Source: Chloracidobacterium thermophilum B
GTDB lineage: Bacteria > Acidobacteriota > Blastocatellia > Chloracidobacteriales > Chloracidobacteriaceae
NCBI RefSeq assembly: GCF_000226295.1
Contig: NC_016024.1
Span: forward strand, 479,501 to 543,500
Direction: 5' to 3'
Length of the DNA: 64,000 nt
Numbering within the stretch: the first letter of the stretch is position 1; each line of letters begins with the position of its first letter. Of the stretch, positions 62,697-64,000 are shown piece after piece. Position numbers and translations under genes: made by a program. The notes under the pieces are model-generated. The model did no database searches, had not been told where the DNA came from, and worked only from the letters and a program-made list of their open reading frames with translations.

Positions 62697-63596
62697 TCAC
62701 TTGGCAATGTCGCGGTGCCGGACGCGCACGGGAAAACGCAGCTTGCGGACTTCTTTCGCCAGTGCCTCGGCCATCATCACCGACCGGTGTTTGCCACCCG
62801 TGCAGCCAATGGCAATCGTGAGGTAACTGCGTCCGTCGCGCGCATAGCGCGGGACGACAAAGGCAAGCAGTTCCGCAAAGCGGTTGCGGGTTTCAACCAC
62901 TTCTTCGTCAGCGAGCAGGAAATCGGTAACGGGCGCGTCCCTGCCGGTCAGGGGGCGCAGTTCGGGAACGTAGTGGGGGTTTTTGAGAAAGCGTACATCG
63001 AGCACCAGATCGGCTTCCGTCGGGATGCCGTGTTTGAAACCAAAGCTCAGCAGCAGGACGCGCATGCGGGCCGTCTGCCCGGCACCGAGGGCTTCTCCGA
63101 GCTGGCGGCGGAGGTCGTAAATGGTCAACCCGGAGGTGTCAATGATGCGGTCGGCGAGTTCGCGGACCGGCGCCAGCAGCGTCCGTTCGGCCTGGATGGC
63201 GGCGCGGAGTCCGCGCGTGTGGCGGTTCGCCGTATCCAGCGGATGCGGGCGGCGGGTTTCGCTGTAGCGGCGCATGAGCACGTCGTCAGTGGCTTCAAAA
63301 AACAGCAGCCGGACGTGGCTGACGAGTTCACGCAGCCGCGTGTAGGCCGCCGGAAAGGCGGCGACAAAAGCCGGTTCCCGCGCATCCACCACGACGGCCG
63401 CGCGGGACAGTCCGCCTTCCGAACGGCGGCACAGTTCGGCAAAGGTCGGCAGCAGCGCCACCGGCAGGTTGTCCACACCAAAGTAGCCCAGGTCTTCCAA
63501 GGCATTGAGCGCCGACTGTTTGCCGGAACCGCTTAGTCCGGTGATGACCACAAAGTTTGGCGGCGCAGGCGGGGGAGACTTGGGGCGACGCGGCAT
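62697..63596 (-). CDS. rapZ: RapZ-family (YvcJ/UPF0042) nucleotide-binding protein
   Basis: 299 aa. P-loop GLSGSGKQSALNALEDLGYFG at 20-40 and the C-terminal block GCTGGKHRSVMMAEAL identify the family, which in E. coli binds GlmZ RNA and controls glucosamine-6-phosphate synthase; in Bacillus it is a nucleotidase-like GTPase. I start at ATG 63596: an earlier ATG at 63716 lies inside the terminator hairpin of the upstream gene and cannot be a real start. Function in this species is inferred from family. Confidence 0.92.
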   Translation of the reverse strand: MPRRPKSPPPAPPNFVVITGLSGSGKQSALNALEDLGYFGVDNLPVALLPTFAELCRRSEGGLSRAAVVVDAREPAFVAAFPAAYTRLRELVSHVRLLFFEATDDVLMRRYSETRRPHPLDTANRHTRGLRAAIQAERTLLAPVRELADRIIDTSGLTIYDLRRQLGEALGAGQTARMRVLLLSFGFKHGIPTEADLVLDVRFLKNPHYVPELRPLTGRDAPVTDFLLADEEVVETRNRFAELLAFVVPRYARDGRSYLTIAIGCTGGKHRSVMMAEALAKEVRKLRFPVRVRHRDIAK

Positions 63597-63691
63597 CACG
63601 AATCCAAAATGGCCGGCCGGGCGGGGAATCAGCGTGCTGGCCACATCCTGTGTCGTGCCAGCCACATTGGGCAAGGTGCCGCCAACAAAAA

Positions 63692-63724
63692 CGTTCGGGA
63701 TGCCTCTGAAAGGCATCCCGAACG
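63692..63724 (-). terminator. Rho-independent terminator after the NuoI-like gene
   Basis: CGTTCGGGATGCC (63692-63704) pairs with GGCATCCCGAACG (63712-63724) over 13 bases with a 7-base loop; on the minus strand it is followed by TTTTTGTT. It separates the NuoI-like gene from rapZ. Confidence 0.93.
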
Positions 63725-63751
63725 GCGTGACTGGCAGTGTTACGTTGGGTT

Positions 63752-64000
63752 TCAGTTCAGTTGGCGTCCGTAGCGGACGATTTCCCGTCCCTTTTCGAGC
63801 TGTTCGCGGTCCCAGACCATGCCGGCCCGGTTGTAGCTGGCCAGCTCAAACTCCTGAGTCAGCTCGATGCAGTCGGTCGGGCAGGCTTCCACGCACAGGT
63901 CGCAGAACATGCAGCGCGACGTGTCATAGACATAGGTGGCGAGAACTTTCTTCTTCTTCGGCTTGCCGTCTTCCATGACCACGCGGTTGACAGCGCCGAC
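63752..64000 (-). CDS. NADH-quinone oxidoreductase subunit I-like 4Fe-4S protein, C-terminal part
   Basis: The frame runs off the window's right edge; only the last 82 residues are seen. It has the cluster motif CMFCDLCVEACPTDCIE and the end LATYVYDTSRCMFC-type context of the second 4Fe-4S site in NuoI. NuoI carries two clusters that relay electrons in complex I, but the first cluster lies outside the window. A strong terminator follows. Confidence 0.85.
   Translation of the reverse strand, partial: VGAVNRVVMEDGKPKKKKVLATYVYDTSRCMFCDLCVEACPTDCIELTQEFELASYNRAGMVWDREQLEKGREIVRYGRQLN

Noticed and set aside
63596-63716. N-terminal extension of RapZ to ATG 63716
   Set aside because: The ATG falls inside a terminator hairpin and the extra residues have no family match.

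Overview
This window is a chromosomal segment of a GC-rich Gram-negative bacterium. It carries about 62 protein genes, mostly housekeeping and envelope functions. No rRNA, tRNA, CRISPR array, insertion sequence or prophage was seen. The gene mix fits an Acidobacteriota member, possibly Chloracidobacterium-like: a secretin fused to a cohesin domain, a Uma2-family protein with a long heptad coiled coil, a DUF6941-type protein, BACON/FG-GAP-type secreted proteins and many secreted proline-rich proteins. This is inference; no marker gene fixes the taxon. Heptose-nucleotide synthesis, a secretin and lipoprotein signal peptidase support a two-membrane envelope.

Layout. 1-8030: partial acyl-CoA ligase, M48 protease, Fur-family regulator, HDAC-type deacetylase, MacB-like permease, and two minus-strand exported proteins (one CsgG-like). 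8031-12851: chorismate mutase, a LOG-family protein, the livG and livF ATPases with a DNA methyltransferase between them, and an FkbM methyltransferase. 12980-15880: an exported protein, the Uma2 coiled-coil protein, hemE. 16067-24334: a dense plus-strand run (DUF6941-type, hslV, SpoIIM-type membrane protein, ferritin-like, rfaE2, mfd, purD). 25629-33307: a type II secretion/type IV pilus-like operon in the order F, E, D (cohesin fusion), two prepilins, PilM-like. 33332-37395: M20 peptidase, EVE protein, small conserved protein, lspA, flavoprotein. 37401-39175: rplU-rpmA-obgE operon on the minus strand with a good promoter. 39427-42858: very large secreted PA-domain metalloprotease-like protein with beta-propeller-type repeats. 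42942-51490: minus-strand run with two related exported Pro-rich proteins, hemC, a methyltransferase and glycosyltransferase pair, PP2C phosphatase, Cys/Met PLP enzyme, Trm112-like and SprT-like proteins. 51701-55084: two hypotheticals and a PAS hybrid histidine kinase. 55081-64000: minus strand with MBL hydrolase, FecR-domain protein, SDR, thiG, thiS, peptidoglycan-binding protein, lone pseudopilin-like protein, two-DTG aspartic protease, glycine-zipper protein, rapZ and the C-terminal end of a NuoI-like protein.

Most notable: the secretin-cohesin fusion and its short secretion cluster; the orphan methyltransferase inside the livG/livF pair; an SDR in the thi operon lacking the catalytic Tyr and Ser; a REP-like repeat between thiS and thiG; two matching 16-bp palindromes (12943-12958 and 62612-62627) upstream of two envelope-protein genes; a perfect 25-bp tandem duplication upstream of one of two paralogous exported proteins; and a terminator whose stem contains the apparent first ATG of rapZ. 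I did not find a clearly new multi-gene system. The palindrome pair and the secretion cluster are the best leads.
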